A stretch of 7,219 nt of DNA, from contig DAITMB010000185.1 in the NCBI GenBank assembly GCA_036835375.1, forward strand, positions 1-7,219. The letters run 5' to 3'. This stretch comes from JANQTF01 sp036835375. GTDB taxonomy: Bacteria > Bacteroidota > Bacteroidia > J057. The number at the start of each line of letters is the position of its first letter. The first letter of the stretch is position 1. Shown one piece after another: positions 1 through 5,618 of this stretch. The notes beneath the pieces were generated by a model, which did not search any database, was not told the DNA's origin, and was given only the letters and a program-made list of their open reading frames with translations. The translations under genes and the position numbers were made by a program.

Positions 1-1223
1 TTAGCTCTATCTTGACAATTGTAGGAGGTGGATTTGGCGCTGCGCCTGGGACTGTTTCCTTCAAAAATGCTGATGATGGAGGGGCTACATGGACCAACGC
101 AGTTGGTACGGATTATTTGTTGTGGTCAGATAGTGTGATTCAAGTGCTCGTTCCCTCTGCCGGAAGTAACGGAACTGCCGGAACCGGACCTGTGCGGGTG
201 ACGAATACTGTTACTGGTCTTTCATTTGAGAGCGAGGATACGTTGAGGGTGAGATATGCACTGACCAATATTAGACGGGATCCGGCAGTGACTTTTGCTG
301 ACTCTGCGTTGATGGTTCACTTGATTGCTCAAGACAGTTCAGGAGGCTATCCCTTCACTTATCATGAAGACTTCTCAACAGATGTTCTTGCGACCAATGA
401 CTTTGAAGCAGCTTTAAGAACATGGCGATGCGCCACAAACGTAAACTTCTCTCTTCAGGGAGACACTAGCCTTTACAGCTATGAGCGAGATTCTGTAAAC
501 CTAGTCTTATTTGACACGGGAATGCCAAATTCTTTACAGTCTGGGCAATTGGCAAAAACTAAAATATATGGCGAATACACTTTTTGTTTTGATCCTACTG
601 CCTCTATCCAAAGGCCGATTTTTATTGCCGCAGAAATTGACATACTGATACGTGATACTACGAATTGGCACCATGGTATCGGTACTTCGCCTGGAGGAAC
701 TCAGAATGATTTTTACTCCATGATATTGCACGAATTGGGGCATGCACACCTGCTTCAACATGTGATAGAGGAAGATTCCCTAATGCATTGGGCTTATGGA
801 ACAGGTGATGAAATAAGAGACATTTCTTTCAACCAGTTCGAAGGGGGACTCCGAGTGATTGATACTTCGGCTATCCAATTGTCGTTTTGTGCTGCGACAC
901 CTGCCCCAGCTATGCAGCCAATCAATCCTGTTGATTGTGCAACCCTTAGTATATATTCATTTGAGGATGCCCCGAATTTTCGCCTATTTCCCAACCCCGC
1001 TTCTTCAGAGTTATATATTGAGTTCGAGCCAGATACTCCTAGCTCTATAGAACTTATACTGCTGAATAGCCAAGGAAAATTATTTCAGCATGTCCTTCCC
1101 GAAGGAGTTTTCACGGGCTTATCTATCTTCGAAGTCTCCGTAGGAAGTCTTCCTCCGGGGATATATTTGCTACAGTTACGCACTTCCTTTGGCCAGTATA
1201 CCCAAAAGTTCATCAAGTATTAA
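1..1223 (+). CDS. Secreted IPT/TIG-domain metzincin-like metalloprotease with T9SS type A sorting domain (5' partial)
   Basis: The reading frame is open from the left edge (first full codon at position 3). The TTG at 12 reads as an internal Leu of a beta-strand (SSILTIVGGGFG), so the true start lies outside the window. About 3-270 resembles an IPT/TIG Ig-like domain. A zinc-protease core follows: HELGHAHLLQH at 729-761 gives HExxHxxxxxH with three zinc-ligand histidines and the catalytic Glu, and Met at 783-785 in SLMHW fits the metzincin Met-turn. The usual metzincin Gly at the eighth motif position is Leu here. The last 81 residues (978-1220; FPNPASSELYI ... PPGIYLLQL ... KFIKY) are a classic T9SS type A C-terminal sorting domain, so the product should be exported across the outer membrane and anchored or released. 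The substrate is unknown. The fold is inferred from motifs only; family assignment is good, exact subfamily uncertain. Confidence 0.85.
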   Translation, partial: SSILTIVGGGFGAAPGTVSFKNADDGGATWTNAVGTDYLLWSDSVIQVLVPSAGSNGTAGTGPVRVTNTVTGLSFESEDTLRVRYALTNIRRDPAVTFADSALMVHLIAQDSSGGYPFTYHEDFSTDVLATNDFEAALRTWRCATNVNFSLQGDTSLYSYERDSVNLVLFDTGMPNSLQSGQLAKTKIYGEYTFCFDPTASIQRPIFIAAEIDILIRDTTNWHHGIGTSPGGTQNDFYSMILHELGHAHLLQHVIEEDSLMHWAYGTGDEIRDISFNQFEGGLRVIDTSAIQLSFCAATPAPAMQPINPVDCATLSIYSFEDAPNFRLFPNPASSELYIEFEPDTPSSIELILLNSQGKLFQHVLPEGVFTGLSIFEVSVGSLPPGIYLLQLRTSFGQYTQKFIKY

Positions 1224-1232
1224 TTTCTAATC

Positions 1233-1250
1233 ATCTCTCTCGCTAGAGAT
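1233..1250. repeat. Short hairpin after the metalloprotease gene
   Basis: ATCTCT (1233-1238) and AGAGAT (1245-1250) form a 6-bp stem with a 6-base loop, ten bases after the stop codon at 1221-1223. No T-run follows, so it is at best a weak terminator or processing site between this gene and the lipoprotein gene. It could be chance. Confidence 0.25.
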
Positions 1251-1281
1251 CTTGGTGGGAGGGAATAACTTTGATGTCGCC

Positions 1282-1701
1282 ATGAAATGGACGTTCGCAA
1301 TTATCCTAACCCTGCTTTTCTGTTCTTGCTCAACTTATCAGCTTCGCAACAGGAAAAATTCTTGTTGTGCGAAGTTGTATGAGCAAATTCCAGCAGTTTG
1401 GCAGTATGACTCTACTCGAAAAGTATTCATCTTCAACCAATCAGTCGGAGAAAGGATGGGATTCAATCCCATGTTTTTTGAACTTCATTTTAATGATTGC
1501 TTCGTGGGTCTGAATAAAGAAAAAATTTTAGATCTCTTTGGAAAACCGAGTCGAATCCTGGGGAATTCGTTCGAATACTATACTTCAATGGGCTGTCATG
1601 GAAGAGGTAACGGCCAATGTAATTATCTCCGCATGGTGTTTGATAGCGAGTCGGGAAAACTAGCTCAAATGACACAGTCGGCGAGAATATCAAGTAACTA
1701 A
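1282..1701 (+). CDS. Small cysteine-rich lipoprotein with BamE/SmpA-like segment
   Basis: This 139-residue protein starts best at the ATG at 1282. The frame is open back to a TTG at 1252, but only the ATG puts a signal peptide at the N terminus: MKW, a hydrophobic run (TFAIILTLLF), then CSC. Cys16 (context F-C-S-C) is the likely lipidation site, Cys14 the alternative, giving a membrane-anchored lipoprotein. The mature part has further cysteines (Cys28-Cys29, NDC, MGC, GQC) that may form disulfides. The segment FVGLNKEKILDLFGKPSR is the helix-turn typical of BamE/SmpA/OmlA-like small lipoproteins, where a conserved xGKPxR follows the first helix; the C-terminal YLRMVFDSESGKL would be the beta part. 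Many Bacteroidota have such orphan proteins of unknown role. It follows the metalloprotease gene by 58 bases on the same strand, so cotranscription is possible. Function is not assigned. Confidence 0.75.
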   Translation: MKWTFAIILTLLFCSCSTYQLRNRKNSCCAKLYEQIPAVWQYDSTRKVFIFNQSVGERMGFNPMFFELHFNDCFVGLNKEKILDLFGKPSRILGNSFEYYTSMGCHGRGNGQCNYLRMVFDSESGKLAQMTQSARISSN

Positions 1702-1728
1702 ATTTTGAAAAGAAAAATCCACATGGCC

Positions 1729-1784
1729 TAACGTCACGCTACCCGCTTTTGCCGCTTCGCGGCACAGCGGGTAGCGTGACGTTG
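1729..1784. repeat. Long perfect palindrome with nested hairpin (REP-like element or bidirectional terminator)
   Basis: AACGTCACGCTACCCGCT at 1730-1747 is perfectly complementary to 1766-1783, an 18-bp stem that a T-G pair (1729/1784) can extend. Inside the loop, TGCCGC (1750-1755) and GCGGCA (1759-1764) form a second 6-bp hairpin around TTC. A T-rich run (GGTTTTT, about 1789-1795) follows on the plus strand and an A/T-rich stretch (TTTTG, AAAA) precedes it, so it could terminate the lipoprotein transcript. Its length and symmetry are more than an ordinary terminator needs and suggest a dispersed palindromic repeat (REP/MITE-like). It lies 28 bases after the lipoprotein stop codon and marks the left border of the AT-rich mobile-element zone. 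Confidence 0.85.
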
Positions 1785-1789
1785 TGTTG

Positions 1790-1927
1790 GTTTTTAAAAA
1801 AAATTGATGAAAAAAATATTCGATAAGAGTAAATTACCAATTGAATGGTAATGAAGGAAAATAATTTGAAATAAAGTACGATAATTTTCCTGAAGATGAA
1901 GGGGAAAAATAAATTACTAACATTGCT
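1790..1927. other. AT-rich non-coding spacer with small inverted repeats
   Basis: GC content is very low here (14 of 60 bases at 1801-1860), unlike the flanking genes. Two small hairpins are visible: ATTACCA (1833-1839) with TGGTAAT (1846-1852), and GGAAAAT with ATTTTCC at about 1856-1890. No convincing coding frame is present. It probably represents the remains of an insertion-sequence end or of degraded intergenic DNA next to the transposase scrap on its right. Confidence 0.4.
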
Positions 1928-2050
1928 CTAAGTACATGACAAAAGTAATAGCTCATAAGATAAATCTTTGGTAGCGAACATCTTAGCTCTCAGGTATGCA
2001 AGCCCTTTGGCAAAGATACTTCTGGCTCTTCTTCCATGTTTTTTAATGGC
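1928..2050 (-). pseudogene. Probable C-terminal relic of an IS4-type transposase
   Basis: On the minus strand, 40 codons between a TGA (2051-2053) and a TAG (1928-1930) read AIKKHGRRARSIFAKGL ... AKMF ... LLLLSCT. The pattern IKKHGRxAxSxFxxGL followed by a short helix and an LSCT end resembles the extreme C terminus of IS4-family transposases common in Bacteroidota. There is no start codon of its own, and the bases to its right (the upstream side on the minus strand) carry no matching transposase body. If real, it is a 3' scrap left by deletion or by insertion of the neighbouring element. The family call rests on remembered motif similarity over about 35 residues, so an accidental open stretch remains possible. 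Confidence 0.45.
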
Positions 2051-2091
2051 TCACCTTCGCTTGCAGCCTGTCGGAGATTACCCTTTCATGA

Positions 2092-2370
2092 TTCATACAT
2101 AAGCCGGATATTTCAGATGAGTTGAAATTGCAGATTGTGCGTGAATTTATTGCAGCTAAACGCGGCCAATACAATTTGCTTCCTGCTTCGATTGAGAAGT
2201 GGCTGCCAGAGAACCACCTTGCACGCTTTGTGGTGGAGGAGGTTGACCCTAAATCGCAGTACAACTTCAGCGATGAAGAATCGCGGATCCTGAATACCAA
2301 CGGATGATCCCCAAACTCCGCACCGAGGAAGGAAAGAACATTTACCGACAGCGCAAGATGACCGTTGATC
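2092..2370 (+). pseudogene. Internally deleted IS1182-type (DUF772 plus DDE) transposase relic
   Basis: Three pieces of one transposase family lie together in order. Piece one (about 2122-2247) has LPASIEKWLPENHLARF and VVEEVD, the N-terminal DUF772 signature of IS1182-like transposases. Piece two (2248-2304), directly fused in frame, has NFSDEESRILNTNG, matching the NLTDPxSRIMK motif normally far downstream in the DDE domain. The frame then stops at a TGA (2305-2307). Piece three, in another frame (2304-2369), reads LRTEEGKNIYRQRKMTVD, matching the C-terminal LRTxEGxxxYRxRKxTVEP motif. A complete transposase of this family is roughly 450-500 residues; only about 80 remain, so two internal deletions plus a frame change have killed it. 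There is no ATG at the left end and no clear terminal inverted repeat. It cannot encode an active enzyme. Confidence 0.8.
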
Positions 2371-2452
2371 GTTCACTAAATCAGCAACTAAAACTTTTTT
2401 TTGTAAATTCAGGTGCATCTCTGACTTAGTTTCCTCTCAATCAGTCATTATC

Positions 2453-3904
2453 ATGAAACGACTCCTCCTTTTTAGCCTCTTGAGTAGCAGCCTACTCGTG
2501 CTCACAGCTCAATCTCTCCCTCGTGCCCAGTACTTTTCTCTTCACAACTTGGAGTACAACGGCATGGATGTAGCCATGGTCAATGATTCTACTGCGTATT
2601 TACTGGGGCAGGTAAGTGATTGGCAGGCTAGCTGGACAGGCTTCATGATTGAAGGTTCTTTTACGTTTGGCATACAGGTCTCTCGGTATCGACTGGACCA
2701 GGGCACTGTAGAGAACACACGATTTTTTCCGGCCGGTCTTGACAATGGTTTTTTCCCAGCTAAGCGATTGGTGCCATTGGCCAATGGGCGCTTGGGCATC
2801 TCCTATGGCGTGCATCTTGGTATCAGGGCCTGCGAAGGGACGCCTACCATCGCTAGTGAGTCAGACGGCATCGGATTCCTCATCCTAGACCAAGACCTGA
2901 ACGTAGTGTCAGACAGCTTCAGCCAGTATCCATACTGCCAGCGTTTTTCTCAGCTCCACAGCTTTGCCCATCCGGGGGGAGAACTCTTCACGACAGTAGT
3001 CAAAAACGAAATCAGCGACTCCATGCAGTTCATCACCCTGAATCACGAGGGGAAGTTGCAATCGGTAAACACCTATTTCTACCCCAGGTCCGTCGGGGCG
3101 CAGGGGCGCAATACCCACTGGGCGGTGGACGATCACGGTGTGCTCATGATTCATCCGCCTGAGTTGCGGCGCTATTCCTTTACCGGCGTAGAGCGCTACC
3201 GGGTCGATTCGCTGACCTTTGTGCCAGACGCTCGGGCGCTGATCTCCCTATCAGATGGCAGCTATGCCCTGTCTGGCGCAGGCCTGATGCGGCTTGATAG
3301 CCTGGGGAATGCCTACTGGCAGACCAGCTTGGCTGAGCCGCTGACCCACTTGGCCCAACTGCCGCAGAGCCAAGACTTGGTCGCGGTTTACCGCAACATG
3401 GATCCCGGCCCCAATCGGCGCAATCTGGGCTTTAGCCGCTATTCCCTTGATGGCGACCGCTTTCAGACAGACTTCCACGGCGACACCGCCGAGATCCCGA
3501 CTGCGCTACGGGCTTATGCCGACGATCGGCTGATCTTATCAGGGGCGCATTTGATCCTGCCCTACGAGCGCAGCCCCGACCCAGGGAAGTTTTACCTGCT
3601 GGAAACCGCTGCGCCAGATCGGGTGCTGGGCCTGCTTGAAACAGATCCGGTCTCTTTTTCTCTCTACCCCAATCCTGCACAAGAACAGCTTTTCCTGCGC
3701 TATACGCTAGAAAGAGCAGATGAAATCAGCATCAGTTTACACGATCTAACAGGTAAGGAGTTGCAGGTGTTGCAGTCGCTTAGTCATGACGGAGTGGGTG
3801 AACAGACCATGGTCTTTTCAGTGAACGATCTGCCGACGGGTATCTATCTCATCCAACTCCGGCTTCATGAGCATGTGGAGTGGCATAAGTGGGTTAAGAA
3901 TTAA
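2453..3904 (+). CDS. T9SS-exported protein of unknown function with signal peptide and type A sorting domain
   Basis: This 483-residue protein starts at the ATG at 2453, which gives a clean Sec signal peptide: MKR, a hydrophobic core (LLLFSLL ... LLVL), and a likely cleavage after Ala19 (LTA/QS). The last 82 residues (3656-3901; LYPNPAQEQLFLRY ... LHDLTGKELQ ... LPTGIYLIQL ... KWVKN) form a T9SS type A C-terminal sorting domain. The body between has repeated short strand-turn stretches (LDQDLNVVSDSF, LNHEGKLQSV, LSDGSYALSGAGL, RLDSLGNAYW, RYSLDGDRF), which suggest a beta-propeller-like or other all-beta fold. I see no catalytic motif. Few cysteines occur (RACEG, YCQRF). From about 3050 to 3620 the DNA is visibly GC-richer than the start of the gene and than the neighbouring genes. 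It begins 83 bases after the transposase relic, so its promoter may lie in or beside that relic. Confidence 0.85.
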   Translation: MKRLLLFSLLSSSLLVLTAQSLPRAQYFSLHNLEYNGMDVAMVNDSTAYLLGQVSDWQASWTGFMIEGSFTFGIQVSRYRLDQGTVENTRFFPAGLDNGFFPAKRLVPLANGRLGISYGVHLGIRACEGTPTIASESDGIGFLILDQDLNVVSDSFSQYPYCQRFSQLHSFAHPGGELFTTVVKNEISDSMQFITLNHEGKLQSVNTYFYPRSVGAQGRNTHWAVDDHGVLMIHPPELRRYSFTGVERYRVDSLTFVPDARALISLSDGSYALSGAGLMRLDSLGNAYWQTSLAEPLTHLAQLPQSQDLVAVYRNMDPGPNRRNLGFSRYSLDGDRFQTDFHGDTAEIPTALRAYADDRLILSGAHLILPYERSPDPGKFYLLETAAPDRVLGLLETDPVSFSLYPNPAQEQLFLRYTLERADEISISLHDLTGKELQVLQSLSHDGVGEQTMVFSVNDLPTGIYLIQLRLHEHVEWHKWVKN

Positions 3905-3932
3905 CCAAGATGGAGTTGCCACTGGCACTACC

Positions 3933-3951
3933 TCGTGGAGCTTCGCCACGA
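3933..3951. repeat. Hairpin after the T9SS cargo gene
   Basis: TCGTGG (3933-3938) pairs with CCACGA (3946-3951) around the loop AGCTTCG, 28 bases past the stop codon. No T-run follows at once; the run of eight T lies at about 4006-4013. The core GGAGCTTC recurs at 4067-4074 in CACGGAGCTTCACACA, a degenerate second copy, which points to a repeat family rather than a simple terminator. Confidence 0.45.
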
Positions 3952-4020
3952 TCAACGCCGCCAAATGCGCAAAGAGGTACTGGAGTAGGGGAACGTGGGA
4001 AAGGATTTTTTTTGACAAAA

Positions 4021-4048
4021 GCAGAGGCGCAGCGTTTTGCGTCTCTGC
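4021..4048. repeat. GC-rich inverted repeat of the GCGTCTCTGC type
   Basis: GCAGAGGCGC (4021-4030) pairs with GCGTCTCTGC (4039-4048) over ten positions with one G-T pair and an 8-base loop. An alternative fold pairs GCAGCG (4029-4034) with CGCTGC (4047-4052). A T8 run and TTTGAC lie just to the left. On the minus strand this would be a hairpin followed by a T-poor tail, and on the plus strand a hairpin followed by CTTTCTGG, so neither side is a textbook terminator. The sequence resembles the 'acgcagagacgc' dispersed repeats seen in many Bacteroidota and other genomes (inference from memory). Confidence 0.5.
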
Positions 4049-4094
4049 GCTGCTTTCTGGTTCCACGGAGCTTCACACAGTCACCAATGTAGGT

Positions 4095-4129
4095 ATGCTG
4101 CTTGTTCGTGGACAGGCTGCTGGCAGCAT
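4095..4129. repeat. 7-bp inverted repeat with 21-base loop
   Basis: ATGCTGC (4095-4101) is perfectly complementary to GCAGCAT (4123-4129); an extra GGCTGC inside the loop (4115-4120) offers a competing pairing with GCAGC. AT-rich sequence (TAATAATTTAG) follows. It could be a weak terminator or a chance palindrome. Confidence 0.25.
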
Positions 4130-4241
4130 TAATAATTTAGCACTACCAATTCCTCAACTTCATTTCCTTCATGTCAATAAGTGACAGCTAAAAATAAAAA
4201 ATTTACCTTATCGTGGCTGGTTTAAGTTTAACTTCGGTGGG

Positions 4242-4260
4242 CATGAATGAAAGATTCATG
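4242..4260. promoter_or_regulatory. Perfect 7-bp inverted repeat upstream of the baeRF gene (possible operator)
   Basis: CATGAAT (4242-4248) and ATTCATG (4254-4260) are perfect inverted copies with the 5-base spacer GAAAG, a geometry typical of sites for dimeric helix-turn-helix regulators. A TTTGAC box follows directly (4262-4267), resembling a -33/-35 element, but no good -7/-10 element was found. It lies about 240 bases before the baeRF start codon. The regulatory role is inference. Confidence 0.25.
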
Positions 4261-4499
4261 GTTTGACATGAGCAAATGGAGAAAAGGGGGAGGTGAACCT
4301 GCCTTCCTCATCGTTTCCTTAGGATCACTGAGAATCACAGTATAGGACCAGAAAATGGAACAATTACCATGTGATTGGTAACCAACGCTGAGACTAGACG
4401 TTACTGAGTGCGGTCAAATGGTTGATCAAACGGACTACTGATTTCGAGAGACTTTCTCTGGAAATTATCAAAAACTGAAAATTCTCAATTTTTTCAAAA

Positions 4500-5579
4500 A
4501 TGGCAATCAGACAGCAATTAGAAATTCTCGCCTCAGAAAAGAATACGCCTTGCGTAACCATTTCACTGAACACACACCGGACACATCCCGCCAATGCGCA
4601 AGATGAAATTGTCCTAAAAAATCTCCTCAAAGAAGCCGAAGAAAGGTTGATCGGAGAATTCGGAAAAAGACCCATTGCTGAGCTACTGGAGAGGATAGAC
4701 GATATTGAAGATGAAATCGACATAAACTACCATTTAGATAGCTTACACCTCTTTCTTTCCAATGATACCCAAGAGATCATTCGACTGGCGCTACCCACTA
4801 GTGAAAACGGGGTGTTCATTGCAGACACTTTTAACCTTCGGCCATTGATCAAGGCCGCAAACAAAAGCGAAGAGTATCTCCTTCTTCTGCTTTCGCAGAG
4901 TGGCGTCACGCTCTACGAAGCCCTCAATGATGGGATCATCAAGGAAATCAGGAACGATGACTTTCCATTTGGAGAAAATCAACATTATAATACCCATCAC
5001 GACAGAGGAAGCGATCCCAAACACCTGGACGATTTGGTGCGTGAATTTTTGAATAAAGTTGACAAAGCAGTAGTGAGGGTGCACCACGACACAGGATTGT
5101 CCTGCGTGGTAATTTGCACTGAAGACAATTATAGTCGATTGATGCAAGTCGCAGACAAGCCCAAGTTGTATCTCGGATATGCCAATATCAATTACAACAA
5201 CGTCGCCACCCACCACATTGCCCAGCAGGCTTGGGAGATCATCGAAGAAGTTCAAAACAATAGAAGAGCCGAAGCTGTGGGAGAAGTGAAAGAAGCTGTG
5301 TCGCAAGGAAGGGTATTGACAGATTTACAAGAAATTTATCAAGCTGCCATTGACGGTCGTGGAGATGTGTTGGTGGTACATGCCGATTTTTCACAACCGG
5401 TGTTGATGACAAGCGATCGGACATTTAAAACGATCACCGATACCACTCAGCCTGATGCGATCGACGACATCACCAGCAACATCGCTTGGGAAGTGCTCAC
5501 GAAAAAAGGCCAAGTATATTTCACCTCGAAGGACGAGATCAAAGATCTGGGTGAGATTGTATTAAAAACCAGATATTAA
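4500..5579 (+). CDS. baeRF-family protein (bacterial eRF1/Pelota-like; possible ribosome-hibernation factor)
   Basis: This 359-residue cytoplasmic protein has no signal peptide. The ATG at 4500 is preceded in frame by a TGA at 4476-4478, so no earlier start exists; the AT-rich leader lacks a Shine-Dalgarno site, normal for the phylum. The opening CVTISLNTHRTHP, then VLKNLLKEAEERL, matches the N-terminal pattern CVSIYLPTHR...LKNLLKEAEERL of baeRF proteins, bacterial relatives of archaeo-eukaryotic release factor 1. Other family marks follow: LHLFLS, the FNLRPLIKA segment, a His-rich linker near residues 160-175 (HYNTHHDRG), DDLVREFLNKVDKAV, and a C-terminal L7Ae-like part from about residue 266 (GRVLTDLQEIYQAAIDGRGDVL) ending in ILKTRY-type sequence. 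No GGQ peptide-release motif is visible, so it should bind ribosomes without hydrolysing peptidyl-tRNA. Family members include Balon, which occupies the A site of idle ribosomes; that role here is inference, and the family number (3 or another) is uncertain. Confidence 0.8.
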   Translation: MAIRQQLEILASEKNTPCVTISLNTHRTHPANAQDEIVLKNLLKEAEERLIGEFGKRPIAELLERIDDIEDEIDINYHLDSLHLFLSNDTQEIIRLALPTSENGVFIADTFNLRPLIKAANKSEEYLLLLLSQSGVTLYEALNDGIIKEIRNDDFPFGENQHYNTHHDRGSDPKHLDDLVREFLNKVDKAVVRVHHDTGLSCVVICTEDNYSRLMQVADKPKLYLGYANINYNNVATHHIAQQAWEIIEEVQNNRRAEAVGEVKEAVSQGRVLTDLQEIYQAAIDGRGDVLVVHADFSQPVLMTSDRTFKTITDTTQPDAIDDITSNIAWEVLTKKGQVYFTSKDEIKDLGEIVLKTRY

Positions 5580-5618
5580 TCTACGCTGCTACGGCATTAC
5601 TACCGGCTGCGCACAAGC

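Larger units (their letters stand above)
3905..4499. other. Long non-coding intergenic region with several inverted repeats
   Basis: Nearly 600 bases separate the T9SS cargo gene from the baeRF gene. Short frames exist on both strands at 3867-4184, but they overlap one another, match no family I know, and contain sequence such as GCGTCTCTGCG that in many genomes is a dispersed non-coding repeat yielding spurious 'AEAQR..ASLR' peptides. The left part (3905-4090) is hairpin-rich. The right part (4185-4499) is the long leader/promoter region of the baeRF gene, with small palindromes at 4242-4260, 4375-4385, 4422-4429 and 4447-4459. I found no convincing Bacteroidota -33/-7 promoter (TTTG with TAnnTTTG), tRNA or riboswitch. 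Confidence 0.6.

Noticed and set aside
1702..2452. CRISPR array or tRNA in the repeat-rich zone
   Set aside because: No regularly spaced direct repeats and no cloverleaf; the structures are single palindromes and transposase relics.
3867..4184. Open frames on both strands after the T9SS cargo gene (105, 60 and 82 codons)
   Set aside because: They overlap each other and the cargo gene, show no recognisable domain, and run through inverted repeats of a type known to yield spurious peptides.
4259..4275. Sigma-54-like GG-N10-GC spacing (TGGTTTGACATGAGCA) ahead of the baeRF gene
   Set aside because: Only the spacing and a few bases match; the CAC and TT positions do not.
4394..4723. Minus-strand 109-codon frame over the start of the baeRF gene
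   Set aside because: Serine-rich shadow of the baeRF coding frame with no family resemblance.
4791..5306. Minus-strand 171-codon frame inside the baeRF gene
   Set aside because: Fully antisense to a well-supported gene, with no recognisable domain.
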